NCBI GenBank assembly: GCA_014193115.1
Contig: BJHQ01000011.1
Location: forward strand, 62,001-126,000
Length of the DNA: 64,000 nt
DNA from: Planctomycetota bacterium
GTDB taxonomy: Bacteria; Planctomycetota; UBA11346
Reading direction: 5' to 3'
A program made the position numbers and the translations under genes. Below are positions 53,482 to 62,894 of the stretch, piece by piece. Below the pieces are notes generated by a model, which ran no database searches, had not been told where the DNA came from, and worked only from the letters and a program-made list of their open reading frames with translations. Numbering within the stretch: position 1 is the stretch's first letter; each line of letters begins with the position of its first letter.

Positions 53482-56454
53482 ATGCCCATGATCCGCTCTC
53501 TCGCCTGCGTCCTGCTCATCGTCCTGGTCGCCTGCGCGCCAGGGCCGGATCGGCCAGCGGGTCAGCCTGCATCATCCCAGGCGAAGTCGCCTGCTGCATC
53601 GACGCCTTCCGACGCTTCGCAACCAGCCGCTCCGGCCGCCAAGCAGTCGCAGACGGCCACGCCTTCTGCGGTGATTGGACGCAAGAGCGATACGCCGAAG
53701 ACCGGACCGGTCGGCAGCGACCTCACGCCCGATCCCGCGTTGCACCTGGGGCAACTTCCCAACGGATTACGCTACGGCTTGCTCCACCATGCCCAGCCAG
53801 CCGGCAAGGTCTGCTTCCGGCTGCGCATCGCCACCGGCAGCATGAACGAGTCCGATCCGCAGCAGGGCCTGGCGCACTACCTGGAGCACATGGCGTTCAA
53901 TGGCACCAAGAATTTCCCTGGTGGAACGCTGGTCGAACGGCTGCAGGCCGCTGGCCTGGCCTTTGGCGCCCACACCAACGCCCACACCAGTTTTGATGAA
54001 ACGGTCTACAAGCTCGACCTGCCTGACACCAAGCCTGAGACCATCGACCTCGCCCTCACCGTGCTCGCCGATCAGGCCGGCGGCATGCTGCTGCTTCCCG
54101 ATGAAGTGGAAAAAGAGCGCGGCGTGATCTTGTCGGAGATGCGCGATCGCGACGGCCCAGGGCGGCGCATCCAGACCGCACAGAACGCAGCCATTTATGC
54201 CGGAACGAACATCCCCAGGCGCGAGCCGATCGGGCTCGAAACGACCGTGCGCGGGGCGACGGCTGAGCTGCTCCGCGACTATTATCAGCGCTGGTATGTT
54301 GCCGAGCGGATGGTGTTCAGCGCTGTGGGCGATATCGAACCGTCCGTTTTGGAGCAGGCCGTGCGCGCCAAGCTGGGCGGCTTGGCCAAAGGCAGCGGAA
54401 CGGCGGATCTCCCGGTCGGTGCGCTGATCCCGGATTCCGGCGCAGAGCTGCGCTTGGCCGATCCCGAGGCGAAGGCCACGGAGGTCAGCCTGATCCGGGT
54501 GCGGGAACGCCAGCGACCAGCGGATACGGTCGAATCCAGGCGAGCGCAGTTCCTTGCCGACCTGGGCGAAGGGGTGATCCGCCGCCGGTTGGCCAAGGTG
54601 GTCGAATCCCGCGGTGATGGCGCTTTGCTGTCCGGCATGCCGTTCAGCTACCAGTGGATGTTCTGCTACCACACGGGCGTCGAAGGCCAGGCCCGTCCTG
54701 GTCAGGGTCAGGCGGCCCTGGCGGTCCTGATCGAGGAATACCGCCGGATGCTGGACCACGGTCCGACTCCCGGCGAACTGGCGATCGAAGCCGCGGGCGT
54801 GGCCAGCGATCTCGATCAGGCGGTGGAGTCCGCCGCCAGCCGCACCAATCGCGATCTGTCGAATGTGCTGGTGGATAAGCTTGGTGAAGAGCAGGTCCTC
54901 CTATCACCGGAACAGAATCGCGCCTTGTACAAGCGATTCCTGGTGGAGGCGACCCCCGCATCCGTGCAGAACGCATTGCGCGAGGCGTGGGGCCAGGGCG
55001 GACGCCTGGCGGTGCTGGCCACCGGGCGCGATCCCGGGCTGATCGACCGGGCGGCGCTGCTCGATTGGTCGAAACCGACCACGCCGCCAGCGGCCACGGC
55101 CAAGCTGGCCTGGGGTTATCCGGTGCCGCCTGCGGCGATCACGCCAGCCACCGCCGCCCGGTTCGGCAAGGTCGGCGACGACGGCCTAGCCAGGGCAACC
55201 TTCGATACCTTGCCGGTGATCGTCAGACCCAGCTCGGAGCAGCCGGGCAGCGTCGGTTTGCGCCTGGTTTTCCAGGTCCGGACCCACCCGAGTCCGGCAG
55301 CGGTGCCGCAGCTCGCCGCCGGAACCTTCTTCGCTGGCGGCCTTGGCAAGCACACCGTGGCGGAAATCAGGGAGATCTTCGCCGACAGTTCGGTGTCGCT
55401 GAGCGGGCCGGGCAGCTCGGGTGATCAGATCATCCTGGGATTCTCCTGCCGGCCGGCGGATTTCGCCCAAGGCTGCCAGCGGCTCGCCGCGGCCCTGGCC
55501 GATCCCGGCTGGCGCCCGGAAGCGGCGCAGCGGGTGATCGCCTCCTGGCGCGAATCCCTCGCAGCGAAGGAGACCGACCTCGACCAGCGGGTGCAGGATG
55601 CCGCCCTGGCCGCAGCCACTGGCGACCGCCCATGGCGCCGACCTGCGACCTTGGCCGAAGTCGACGCCTTGAACCCGGCTGATGCAAAAAGCTGGCTGAT
55701 GCCGTTGCTGGCCAAGGCTCCGCGCGCCATCGTGGTCGCCGGAGATATCGATCCGGTCGTGGCCATGACCGAGATCGCCACTCATCTCGCCAACCGGCCC
55801 GAGGTGGCTGCGCCGGCCGTTTTCGCCACCCCGACCGAGGCCAAGGCCGCCCTGGCCCCGGCAGATCCCTGGACTCCGGGCAAGATCGAGCTGGAAGTAC
55901 CCGGCAAGGTCGCTCGCGATGCGGTGCTGATTCTGTGGCCGACCGACGACATCTATGACATCGGCCAGGCCCGCCGGTTGAATCTTCTGAGCGATGCGCT
56001 GGAGGAGAAAATCCGCGTCCGCCTGCGCGAGGAGCTTGGCCAGGCATACAGCCCGTCGGCGAATCACAATCCGGGCGATGGATGGATCGGCTGGGGCCAA
56101 ATGGTGGTGTCAGCAAGCGTGGCCCACGGCGCCGCCGATGGCGCCTTGAAAGCGATCGATGCGGTGGTGGCGGACCTCCGCGATCGTCTGGTCGACGCCG
56201 ACACGTTCACCCGCATCCGGACCCCGCTGCTTGCCCAGCTGCCCGCCTTGCGCAAGCGCAACGACTGGTGGTTGGGCACCGTCCTGACCAATGCTCCGAT
56301 CCAGCCGTTCCGCCTCGACTGGTCGAAAACCCTGGAAACCGACTATGCCGCGATCACTGCGGAGGAGCTGCGCACTCTGGCCCAGAAATTCCTGGTCGAT
56401 GGGCGCCGGATCGTCGTGATCGGCCGTTGTGCCGGAGCGCCCGAGGCGAAGTGA
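53482..56454 (+). CDS. M16-family zinc metalloprotease, lipoprotein (990 aa)
   Basis: A lipobox in VLLIVLVACAPG (Cys18) indicates a lipid anchor. After a Ser/Ala/Pro-rich linker of about 65 residues, an active M16 domain has the inverted zinc motif in LAHYLEHMAFNG (H132, E135, H136) and a downstream Glu region VEKERGVILSEM. A second M16 pair follows to the C-terminus (RVRLREELGQAYSPSANHNP). The two-domain, about 100-kDa size is like pitrilysin and other peptidases that act on short peptides. Start at 53482 with GAGGGTGG before it. Confidence 0.9.
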   Translation: MPMIRSLACVLLIVLVACAPGPDRPAGQPASSQAKSPAASTPSDASQPAAPAAKQSQTATPSAVIGRKSDTPKTGPVGSDLTPDPALHLGQLPNGLRYGLLHHAQPAGKVCFRLRIATGSMNESDPQQGLAHYLEHMAFNGTKNFPGGTLVERLQAAGLAFGAHTNAHTSFDETVYKLDLPDTKPETIDLALTVLADQAGGMLLLPDEVEKERGVILSEMRDRDGPGRRIQTAQNAAIYAGTNIPRREPIGLETTVRGATAELLRDYYQRWYVAERMVFSAVGDIEPSVLEQAVRAKLGGLAKGSGTADLPVGALIPDSGAELRLADPEAKATEVSLIRVRERQRPADTVESRRAQFLADLGEGVIRRRLAKVVESRGDGALLSGMPFSYQWMFCYHTGVEGQARPGQGQAALAVLIEEYRRMLDHGPTPGELAIEAAGVASDLDQAVESAASRTNRDLSNVLVDKLGEEQVLLSPEQNRALYKRFLVEATPASVQNALREAWGQGGRLAVLATGRDPGLIDRAALLDWSKPTTPPAATAKLAWGYPVPPAAITPATAARFGKVGDDGLARATFDTLPVIVRPSSEQPGSVGLRLVFQVRTHPSPAAVPQLAAGTFFAGGLGKHTVAEIREIFADSSVSLSGPGSSGDQIILGFSCRPADFAQGCQRLAAALADPGWRPEAAQRVIASWRESLAAKETDLDQRVQDAALAAATGDRPWRRPATLAEVDALNPADAKSWLMPLLAKAPRAIVVAGDIDPVVAMTEIATHLANRPEVAAPAVFATPTEAKAALAPADPWTPGKIELEVPGKVARDAVLILWPTDDIYDIGQARRLNLLSDALEEKIRVRLREELGQAYSPSANHNPGDGWIGWGQMVVSASVAHGAADGALKAIDAVVADLRDRLVDADTFTRIRTPLLAQLPALRKRNDWWLGTVLTNAPIQPFRLDWSKTLETDYAAITAEELRTLAQKFLVDGRRIVVIGRCAGAPEAK

Positions 56455-56477
56455 CGGCCTAGGGCTCGATAAGCGAA

Positions 56478-56605
56478 GGTGTGGAACCGCCAAGACGCCC
56501 AAGCGCTACGGCTTGTAGGAACATCCTTCCGCACCCAGGTGGCCTTCCAGCCAGCGTAAAGATCTCCTCATTTTCCTTGGCGTCTTGGCCGCTCGTCTGC
56601 TTGTG
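56478..56605. repeat. MITE-like dispersed element (copy)
   Basis: Left end GGAACCGCCAAGACGCCCAA and right end CTTGGCGTCTTGGCCGCTCG, with interior TTCCGCACCCAGGTGG and CCAGCCAGCG shared with the 15.1-kb copy. It ends within the tail of the NmrA-like gene's 3' flank. Confidence 0.65.
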
Positions 56606-56611
56606 CGAGAT

Positions 56612-57475
56612 TCAGCGGAACGCCGCCAGGTGGTCGCGGACGAAATCGGCGAAGCTGCGCGGCGGACGGCCGAGGATCTCCTCGACGGTTGGCGAGACCT
56701 TGGCAGCCCAGCCTTTGCGCCAGATGTCCATCAGTTCGCTGACTCCGGTGGCCTGATACGGTTCCATGCCCCATTGGCTGAGCATGCCGGCGAACCTTTC
56801 CGGACTGAGCGGTACGTAGGTGATGGTTTTGCCCAGGGCGGCGCTGAGCGCTGCGGTGTGGCCATTGCCGGTCACGGCCTCGGGGCCGGTGAGGACCAGG
56901 GTGCGGCCGATCAGATCGTCGCGGACCAGCGCCGCGGCGGCGACCGCGCCGATGTCCACCGCATCGATCACCGAGGCTCCGGCATCGGCCCACGGCTGAT
57001 GGAAGGTTCCGACCTTGATGTCGCCGGCGCTGCCCAGGCAGTTCTGCATGAAGAAATTAGGCTGGAGCACGGTCCATTCCAGATTCGCAGCCTTGGTGAT
57101 GCCTTCAGCAGCGTAATGGATGCGGCCATAGGTGATCGACTGCGGCCCGGCGCCGAATGCCGACAGCTTGACCAGCCGGCGGACGCCGGCCTCGCGTGCC
57201 GCTTGCACCAGGGTCGCCTCGAAGCGCAGGATGTCCCCCGGCTTGGGCGGAGCGACGACGAACAGCCGATCGACCCCGGCCAGGGCACTGCGCACGCTGG
57301 CCAGATCGCCCGATTCAGCGGCGACGCAGTCGGCAGCCCCGGCGAAGGCAGCCTCGGCCTTTGCCGGATCGCGCACCAGCAGTCGCGGGCGGTAACCCTG
57401 GGCGATGAGGGCTCGGGCGGTGGCGCCGCCGGTGGTGCCAGTGGCGCCGGTGACGGCGATGACGGGATGGGCCAT
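56612..57475 (-). CDS. NmrA-like NAD(P)-binding protein (atypical SDR)
   Basis: Rossmann start MAHPVIAVTGATGTTGGATA with the GxTGxxG dinucleotide motif, then RLLVRDPAKAEA, a stretch of NmrA type (LVKLSAFGAGPQSIT), and the active-site region EWTVLQPNFFMQN. The usual catalytic Tyr-Lys pair of classical SDRs is lacking. Such proteins act as quinone reductases, epimerase-like enzymes or regulatory NADP sensors. Start 57475 follows from the Rossmann strand; upstream extension is unlikely. Confidence 0.87.
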   Translation of the reverse strand: MAHPVIAVTGATGTTGGATARALIAQGYRPRLLVRDPAKAEAAFAGAADCVAAESGDLASVRSALAGVDRLFVVAPPKPGDILRFEATLVQAAREAGVRRLVKLSAFGAGPQSITYGRIHYAAEGITKAANLEWTVLQPNFFMQNCLGSAGDIKVGTFHQPWADAGASVIDAVDIGAVAAAALVRDDLIGRTLVLTGPEAVTGNGHTAALSAALGKTITYVPLSPERFAGMLSQWGMEPYQATGVSELMDIWRKGWAAKVSPTVEEILGRPPRSFADFVRDHLAAFR

Positions 57476-57655
57476 GGGTGGCTCCTTTGCGCCCAGGGTC
57501 TGCGCGGCGATGCGTAGCGGACAAGCTGCGGCGAGGTGAGCCTTGCACACCAGAGGCTACGCGGCGGCTGTGGAACCGGGACCGGCTGGCTCTTGGGCTG
57601 GCTGGCCCTTGGCAACGCGCCTCGCCATCAACCATCCCGCACCAGGAAACCAACC

Positions 57656-58060
57656 ATGGCCACCCACGCCGACGCCGACCTCATCCTGCGCCTGTACGAC
57701 CTGCGCCGCGAGGCCGAGATGCGCCGCGCCCGTTCATTCCTCGCCCAGTTCCAGCCGGCCTCGGCAGCCGAGGCCCAGGCCGCCCATTCCGGCATCGGCC
57801 GCCAGGACAATGCCTGGGTTCGTCAGGCGACGAGCTATTGGGAGATGGCTTTCAGCATCGCCAACACCGGTGCCATCGATGAAACGTTGTTCGCCAAAAA
57901 TTGCGGCGAAGGCATCCTGTTCGCGGTGAAATGCCAGATCCTGAAAGCCAAATTCCCCGAGGCGTGGAACCGCACCATGCCCGAGGCCGAGGCTTTCATC
58001 GCGCGCAACGCCACCGCCCAGCAGAAGGCCGAACAGATGCGCAAGCGCCTGGGTGGCTGA
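57656..58060 (+). CDS. Hypothetical helical protein (134 aa)
   Basis: No family was recognised. The sequence is predicted largely helical: ILRLYDLRREAEMRRARSFL, then WVRQATSYWEMAFSIANTGA, and TMPEAEAFIARNATAQQKAE. No signal or membrane segment. The last codons overlap by 8 bases the GTG start of the MATE transporter gene, suggesting coupling. Start ATG 57656. Confidence 0.65.
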   Translation: MATHADADLILRLYDLRREAEMRRARSFLAQFQPASAAEAQAAHSGIGRQDNAWVRQATSYWEMAFSIANTGAIDETLFAKNCGEGILFAVKCQILKAKFPEAWNRTMPEAEAFIARNATAQQKAEQMRKRLGG

Positions 58061-59474
58061 ACTCCCGTCGCCTGCCGCCGCTCCGCCGCAGGTCGGGACC
58101 TGGCCGCTGCTGACCCTCGCCTGGCCGCTGATCCTCGGTCAGGCGGCGCATGCATTGATGTTGTTCACCGACCGGATTTTCCTCGGGATGATCTCGCCCG
58201 AGGCCAACGCCTTGGGCATGCCGGCCGGGATCACGGCCTTCGCTCTCGCCTGCTTCTTCACCTTCGCTGGCGGCTATACGGCGGCAGTGGCCTCCCAGCA
58301 GGTCGGCGCCGGATTGCCGGCCAGTGTCGGCCGGGCCTGCTGGCCGGGGCTGTGGATCGCGGTGGTCGGCGGACTTGTGAACCTGGCGCTGATCCCGTTC
58401 CTGCCGTTCATCATGGGCAACATAGCCATCGGCGCTGACCTGCATCGCGACCTGGTCGCGCTGACCGCCTGGTACATGGCGGCGGCTGGGCCGGGAGCGA
58501 TCACCGTGGCCGTGTCCGGGATGTTCTCGGGCACCGATCGCACCAGATGGGCCGGCGGTTTGGCCGTTGCTCAACTGGCGCTGAACGCCTTGTTCAACTG
58601 GATGCTGATCTTCGGTCACCTGGGGGCTCCGGCCCTGGGCGTGATTGGATCGGGCATCGGGACGTTCCTGGCGTCGTCGCTGACCGCCGCGGCCGCTCTC
58701 GCCCTGCTTTGGTCGCCGGTGATGCGCGCCGCCCACGGCACCGCCCGGGATTGGCGACCGGATTGGCAGCGGTTCTGGAATTATCTTTCCGTCGCCGCGC
58801 CCCATGGTGCCCGATTGGCGATCGAGATCGGCATCTGGACCCTGTTCACCCACGCCGTCGGATTGCTCGGTACTCCGGCCCTGGTCGCCAACAACGTGGT
58901 GATCAACTGGAATCTGCTGACCTTCCTGCCGATGGCCGGTCTCGGCCAGGCGATTGCGGTGACGGTGGGCCAGGCGGTGGGTGCCGGCCGCGATGACCTG
59001 GCCCGGCTGGCCGCCTGGCAGGGCCTGCGCCTGCTGATGATCTATTCTGCGCTGGTCGCGGTGCTGGTGGTGAGCCTGGCCGATCCGCTGATCGACGTGT
59101 TCCTGGCCCAGACTTCGCCGAATGGCGCCATGGATCTCGCGGCGGTGCGCCGCACCTGTCATCACCTGATCTGGGTCGCGGCGCTGTGGGGTTTCGGCGA
59201 CGCTCTGAACATGGCGTTCGCCCACGCCTTGGCTGGCGCCGGAGACACTCGCTGGCCGATGTTCGCCGTGCTGTGGTGCGCCGCGTTGTTGCTGCTGTTG
59301 CCCTTGTCCGTCGTGGTCGCCATGCCGGCTCTGGTCGCCAGCAGTGGACTGGAGCCGGTGGTCGCGGCCTGGCTGGTCACGCTGCTCTTTGTCACCGGCA
59401 TGGGCCTGGTGCTCGGCTGGCGGTTCCGCTCCGGCCGATGGCGGGGGATGGGCCTGGCCGGGCGGATGGGCTGA
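58053..59474 (+). CDS. MATE-family multidrug efflux transporter
   Basis: About twelve transmembrane segments in 473 residues, in two similar bundles. NorM/DinF-like features: PLILGQAAHALMLFTDRIFLG near the start, GVIGSGIGTFLASSLTAAA, and FLPMAGLGQAIAVTVGQAVGAGR in the second half. Such proteins expel cationic compounds using Na+ or H+ gradients. Starts at GTG 58053 overlapping the previous gene. It is the second gene of a two-gene unit. Confidence 0.88.
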   Translation: MAELPSPAAAPPQVGTWPLLTLAWPLILGQAAHALMLFTDRIFLGMISPEANALGMPAGITAFALACFFTFAGGYTAAVASQQVGAGLPASVGRACWPGLWIAVVGGLVNLALIPFLPFIMGNIAIGADLHRDLVALTAWYMAAAGPGAITVAVSGMFSGTDRTRWAGGLAVAQLALNALFNWMLIFGHLGAPALGVIGSGIGTFLASSLTAAAALALLWSPVMRAAHGTARDWRPDWQRFWNYLSVAAPHGARLAIEIGIWTLFTHAVGLLGTPALVANNVVINWNLLTFLPMAGLGQAIAVTVGQAVGAGRDDLARLAAWQGLRLLMIYSALVAVLVVSLADPLIDVFLAQTSPNGAMDLAAVRRTCHHLIWVAALWGFGDALNMAFAHALAGAGDTRWPMFAVLWCAALLLLLPLSVVVAMPALVASSGLEPVVAAWLVTLLFVTGMGLVLGWRFRSGRWRGMGLAGRMG

Positions 59475-59551
59475 CGCCAGGGCGAGTCTGCTGGAGATGC
59501 GCTGAGTGGAGCCGCGCTGAGCTGAGTCGCGCGATCCGTTGAGGATTCGGA

Positions 59552-61213
59552 TCAGCGGATCAGGCCGTTGGCTTCTTCGTGCATGCTGTCGGCCGCCTGG
59601 AAGGCCCTGGCATTGGTCTGGAATCCGCGCTGGGCAGTGATCAAGCGCGAGAATTCTTCGGCGATGTTGACGTTGCTGGATTCGATCGCGCCGGCGGCGA
59701 TCCGCGAGGCGCTGCCGTCCTGGGCGATCCCGCTGTTGGCGGAAACCGACCACAGGTTGTCGCCGAGGTCGGTCAGGCCGGCCGGATTGATGAACCTGGC
59801 CAACCCCAGTCGCGACGTCGTCGACATCGGCTGGACCACCCCGTTGGTATAGGTAGCGAACAGCTGGCCATCGGGACCGACCGTGGTGGCGGTCAGCGTG
59901 CCAGCGGCGGTGCCATCGGTGGTCCCATTCAGGTTCGATCCCGCCTGGAAACCGGTCAGCGTGGAGGCATCCACGGTCACCGTGGTGGTTCCGCCGGTTG
60001 CCCAGGCGATGGCCAACGATCCGGTCGGCGGCGCCGTCAGCTGGCCGGTCGCGTCGAAACGCAGCCCGCGCAGGACATCACTCCCCGCCACCAGGCTGCC
60101 TTCGGCCACTGGCGGCCGATTGAGGATCAGGTCCCAGGTGGTGCTGCCGTCGGCCGCCGTATCGGTGGCGATGGCTTTGCCGTCAATGACGTGCCGGGTG
60201 CCATCCGCAGTAAAGACTTGGAAGCTTGCCGGGACTGCGGTTTGCGGCGACAGTCGCAAGCGGTTCCAGTCGAACAGGTCGCTGGCGGCGCCATTCTGCC
60301 AGGCATGCAAGGCAGCGGAGGTCGGCGGAGCCGGAATCGGCTGTTCGCCCAGGAACAGGCTGAGGTGCTTGCCTGGGGTGAGCCCTTCGAGGGCGACCCG
60401 CCCGGCGTCAAAGGAGGCTCGGGCGACGGGATCCATGGCGTTCCGGTCGAACAAGGCATCGATCTTGGCCACCAGATCGCCGACGGTGTCGGTGGGTTGC
60501 AGGATCAGCGAACTGCTGAACGCCGTGCCATCCGGATAGGTTCCGGCGGCGTTGACGGTCACCGGAGCGGTCGGAGCCCCGGCCTGGAAGATATCGAGGG
60601 CGGACAACAGCGTCCCCTGGCTGACGGTACCGCCGTCCCGGCGCTGCATCGGGAACAGCGTCGTCAGCACGGAATCCTGCCCGGCCGGACCGGTTGGCCG
60701 GGCCAGATTTCCGCTCAGCGTCAAAGCGGTGCTGGCGGTCGGAGGGATGCTGTCGACCAGGTCGATAGCGGTGCCTTGATCATTCAGCACGAGCCGGCCG
60801 GTCGACAGCTCGACCAGACGCGGAGGGTCGGTGGCGGTTCCGCCATCGAAGCCGAAATCGCCCACCCGGGTGTAGACCTCGCCCAGGTTCGTCGGATCGT
60901 TCAGCCGGAAGAACGCATCACCGGTGATCGCCAAGTCGAGGCTGCGCCCGGTCGCCTGGATTGCCCCTTGGCGCTGGTCGCGATCGATGGTTGCGACCCC
61001 GACGCCAGAGCCGATCTGGTCGGGGTTCGATCCGCCCACTACGCCGCTCGGCGCCAACGCCGGCTGCCACGCGCGATAGGCGTAATCAGCAAAGCCGACC
61101 CGTTCTGCCCGGTATCCGGGGGTATTCGCATTGGCGACGTTGTTCGCGGTGGCATCGAGCAGGAGTTGCGACGAGAGCATCCCGGTCAGGCTGGTGGTCA
61201 GGGCGGTGGCCAT
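59552..61213 (-). CDS. Flagellar hook protein FlgE-like
   Basis: The D0 rod-like N-terminus TSLTGMLSSQLLLDATANNVANANTPGYRAERV (split here by its conserved NNVANANTPGY) pairs with the C-terminal coiled-coil NVNIAEEFSRLITAQRGFQT. The middle is a large surface domain of beta strands (GDAFFRLNDPTNLGEVYTRV, SGNLARPTG). It assembles the hook of the flagellum. Size 553 residues is long for FlgE but normal in this group. ATG at 61213 or GTG at 61225. No other flagellar gene is visible in the window, so it is separated from the main cluster. Confidence 0.85.
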   Translation of the reverse strand: MATALTTSLTGMLSSQLLLDATANNVANANTPGYRAERVGFADYAYRAWQPALAPSGVVGGSNPDQIGSGVGVATIDRDQRQGAIQATGRSLDLAITGDAFFRLNDPTNLGEVYTRVGDFGFDGGTATDPPRLVELSTGRLVLNDQGTAIDLVDSIPPTASTALTLSGNLARPTGPAGQDSVLTTLFPMQRRDGGTVSQGTLLSALDIFQAGAPTAPVTVNAAGTYPDGTAFSSSLILQPTDTVGDLVAKIDALFDRNAMDPVARASFDAGRVALEGLTPGKHLSLFLGEQPIPAPPTSAALHAWQNGAASDLFDWNRLRLSPQTAVPASFQVFTADGTRHVIDGKAIATDTAADGSTTWDLILNRPPVAEGSLVAGSDVLRGLRFDATGQLTAPPTGSLAIAWATGGTTTVTVDASTLTGFQAGSNLNGTTDGTAAGTLTATTVGPDGQLFATYTNGVVQPMSTTSRLGLARFINPAGLTDLGDNLWSVSANSGIAQDGSASRIAAGAIESSNVNIAEEFSRLITAQRGFQTNARAFQAADSMHEEANGLIR

Positions 61214-61455
61214 GCCGGTGCTCACGCATCGCCCGTGCCAGACGTGCGCTCGGGTGACGCCCGTTATCCTCCTCGTTCGCCGCGGTCATGGAGCTTCGCT
61301 AGAACATCGGTTTTCTGCAGGAGGATGCGCCGAATGTCGAGATCGGGATGGCGCCACCTTGCGCTTAGCGTCTCCCCAACCCACGGTCGATTTCGCCGTG
61401 CCGGCGTTGCGTTCGCCACGTTCTCAGAGCATCCTGACGACAACCGGGAGCCGAC

Positions 61456-62178
61456 ATGGGCCGCGCCATCTCATCCACCCACGTCGCCACCTTGCCGCCG
61501 AGGGATGGAGATAGTCCGCTGCATTTCGCCGATGGCGTTGCGGCGCGTACCGCCGGCATGGAAAGCCAGCGGGCTGGGCGGCCACAGGCGGCCCAGGTCC
61601 TGTTCGAGCGAGCCGAAGAGCTGTTCAGCAAGGCTGGCGATGCGATCCAGCTGGCCTGGACCTGGCAGAACCAAGGACAGGTGCTGGAGCAACTCGGTCG
61701 GATCGACGACGCTCTAGAAGCCTATGGCAAGGCCGAGGCGGCTTTCGCCCAATTCAAGCAGATCGATGGATCAGACCTGATCTTTCGTCGCCGTGGCGAT
61801 CTGCTGCGCAGACTCGGCAAGCACCAGGAGGCGACGGAGCAGTACACCGAGGCCTTGCGCCGCTACGATGCCAGGCGCGATCCCAACGGCTGCATCAACA
61901 CCAGGTCGAGCCTGGCCGCGAACCTGCTCGCGGTCGGCGACCATGCCGGCGCCCTCAACGTCCTCCATACCGCCCTGGCCAACTTGCAAAGCTTCAACCG
62001 TAAACCTGGCGAGCAGGACTACCTGCTGTTCATCCGGCTGTCGGTGGCCGAGCGGGCGGCAGGTCATGCTGCCGTTGCCGATCAGTATTTCGCCGAAGCC
62101 CAAGCCATCGCCGACAGCGCCCATCTGCGTACCGACCAGACCAACCCGGATGTCATCGCGGCAATCCAGGGAACGTGA
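61456..62178 (+). CDS. Tetratricopeptide repeat protein (240 aa)
   Basis: Several TPR-like helical pairs: QAAQVLFERAEELFSKAGDA, TWQNQGQVLEQLGRIDDALE, LIFRRRGDLLRRLGKHQEAT and RSSLAANLLAVGDHAGALNV. Four to five repeats between residues 40 and 220. No signal peptide. TPR proteins mediate protein-protein contacts; no partner is evident. It diverges from flgE. Confidence 0.8.
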   Translation: MGRAISSTHVATLPPRDGDSPLHFADGVAARTAGMESQRAGRPQAAQVLFERAEELFSKAGDAIQLAWTWQNQGQVLEQLGRIDDALEAYGKAEAAFAQFKQIDGSDLIFRRRGDLLRRLGKHQEATEQYTEALRRYDARRDPNGCINTRSSLAANLLAVGDHAGALNVLHTALANLQSFNRKPGEQDYLLFIRLSVAERAAGHAAVADQYFAEAQAIADSAHLRTDQTNPDVIAAIQGT

Positions 62179-62516
62179 TCCGAGCCTCGCGGAACGATCG
62201 CCAAGGCGCATCGGGCCAGGTGGTGCGGGAGTTCGCGGCGTGTGGGGAGACGGCGGCAGGGTGATTCCGCAGCTGCCCCAGCCTGGATAACGCAGTTCGG
62301 GGAACCGGTGTAAGGCTGAACGCACACTGATTCGCATCCACCGCGCACCTTGGATCAGACCGCGCCGGCTGAATCGGCCGTGTGTCACGCGGCAGGTGTT
62401 CGCTGGCGAACCAGCCAACGGCGGTTCCAGCCAGGGGTACATCCCAACTCTGCCGTACCTGCCTGCTCCCGGTTGCGCCACCGAGGGCGGGTCGGAACGC
62501 TGCCGCCCTTCGCTTC
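62179..62516. other. Intergenic region
   Basis: No gene supported. A short inverted repeat (TTCGCTGGCGAACCAGCC) lies near 62400. The promoter of the following pair is probably here. Confidence 0.35.
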
Positions 62517-62894
62517 ATGCCCGCTTCTCCCCCGACTCCCGCCGCAGCACCAGCCAGTATCGGCGCTTTGGTTCCTCGCCTGGCGCCAGGCGTATCGAGC
62601 GAGGCGGCACCCAGCGATCCCCGGGGAATCCGGCTGCGCTCCGCGCCGGTGCGTCGTGGCTGGCTAGCTCGTCGGCTCGGGCTGGCTGAATCGATCACCG
62701 TGGAACTGGACGATCTCGGGGCCTTCGTGGTGCAGCATCTCGACGGTCGGCAGCTCGACGCGGTAGCGGCGGCAGTGGCCGAGCACCTGCGGCTGACCCG
62801 GCGCGAAGCTGAGACCTGCACCGCGGATTTCCTGCGCCAGCTCATCAACCGGCGGCTGGTGGTGGTGGAACAGCCGGCTGGGTCCGCGCCATGA
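62517..62894 (+). CDS. PqqD-like protein
   Basis: The C-terminal 75 residues fit the PqqD/RRE winged-helix fold: ITVELDDLGAFVVQHLDGRQ and VAAAVAEHLRLTRREAETCT followed by DFLRQLINRRLVVVEQ. PqqD-type domains bind precursor peptides in RiPP pathways, but stand-alone PqqD-like proteins also sit beside exporters in Planctomycetota. The ATG at 62517 is chosen to avoid the incoherent upstream extension. Its stop overlaps the start of the next gene. Confidence 0.7.
   Translation: MPASPPTPAAAPASIGALVPRLAPGVSSEAAPSDPRGIRLRSAPVRRGWLARRLGLAESITVELDDLGAFVVQHLDGRQLDAVAAAVAEHLRLTRREAETCTADFLRQLINRRLVVVEQPAGSAP

Noticed and set aside
57996..59753. Open frame of 585 codons, minus strand
   Set aside because: Antisense to the MATE transporter; Arg/Gln/His-rich with no domain.
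59579..61717. Open frame of 712 codons, plus strand
   Set aside because: Antisense to the flgE-like gene and enriched in Gly/Arg/Gln as expected for a shadow frame.
62382..62516. 45-residue extension of the PqqD-like protein
   Set aside because: It is Arg/Pro-rich with no similarity, and the ATG at 62517 leaves the domain intact.
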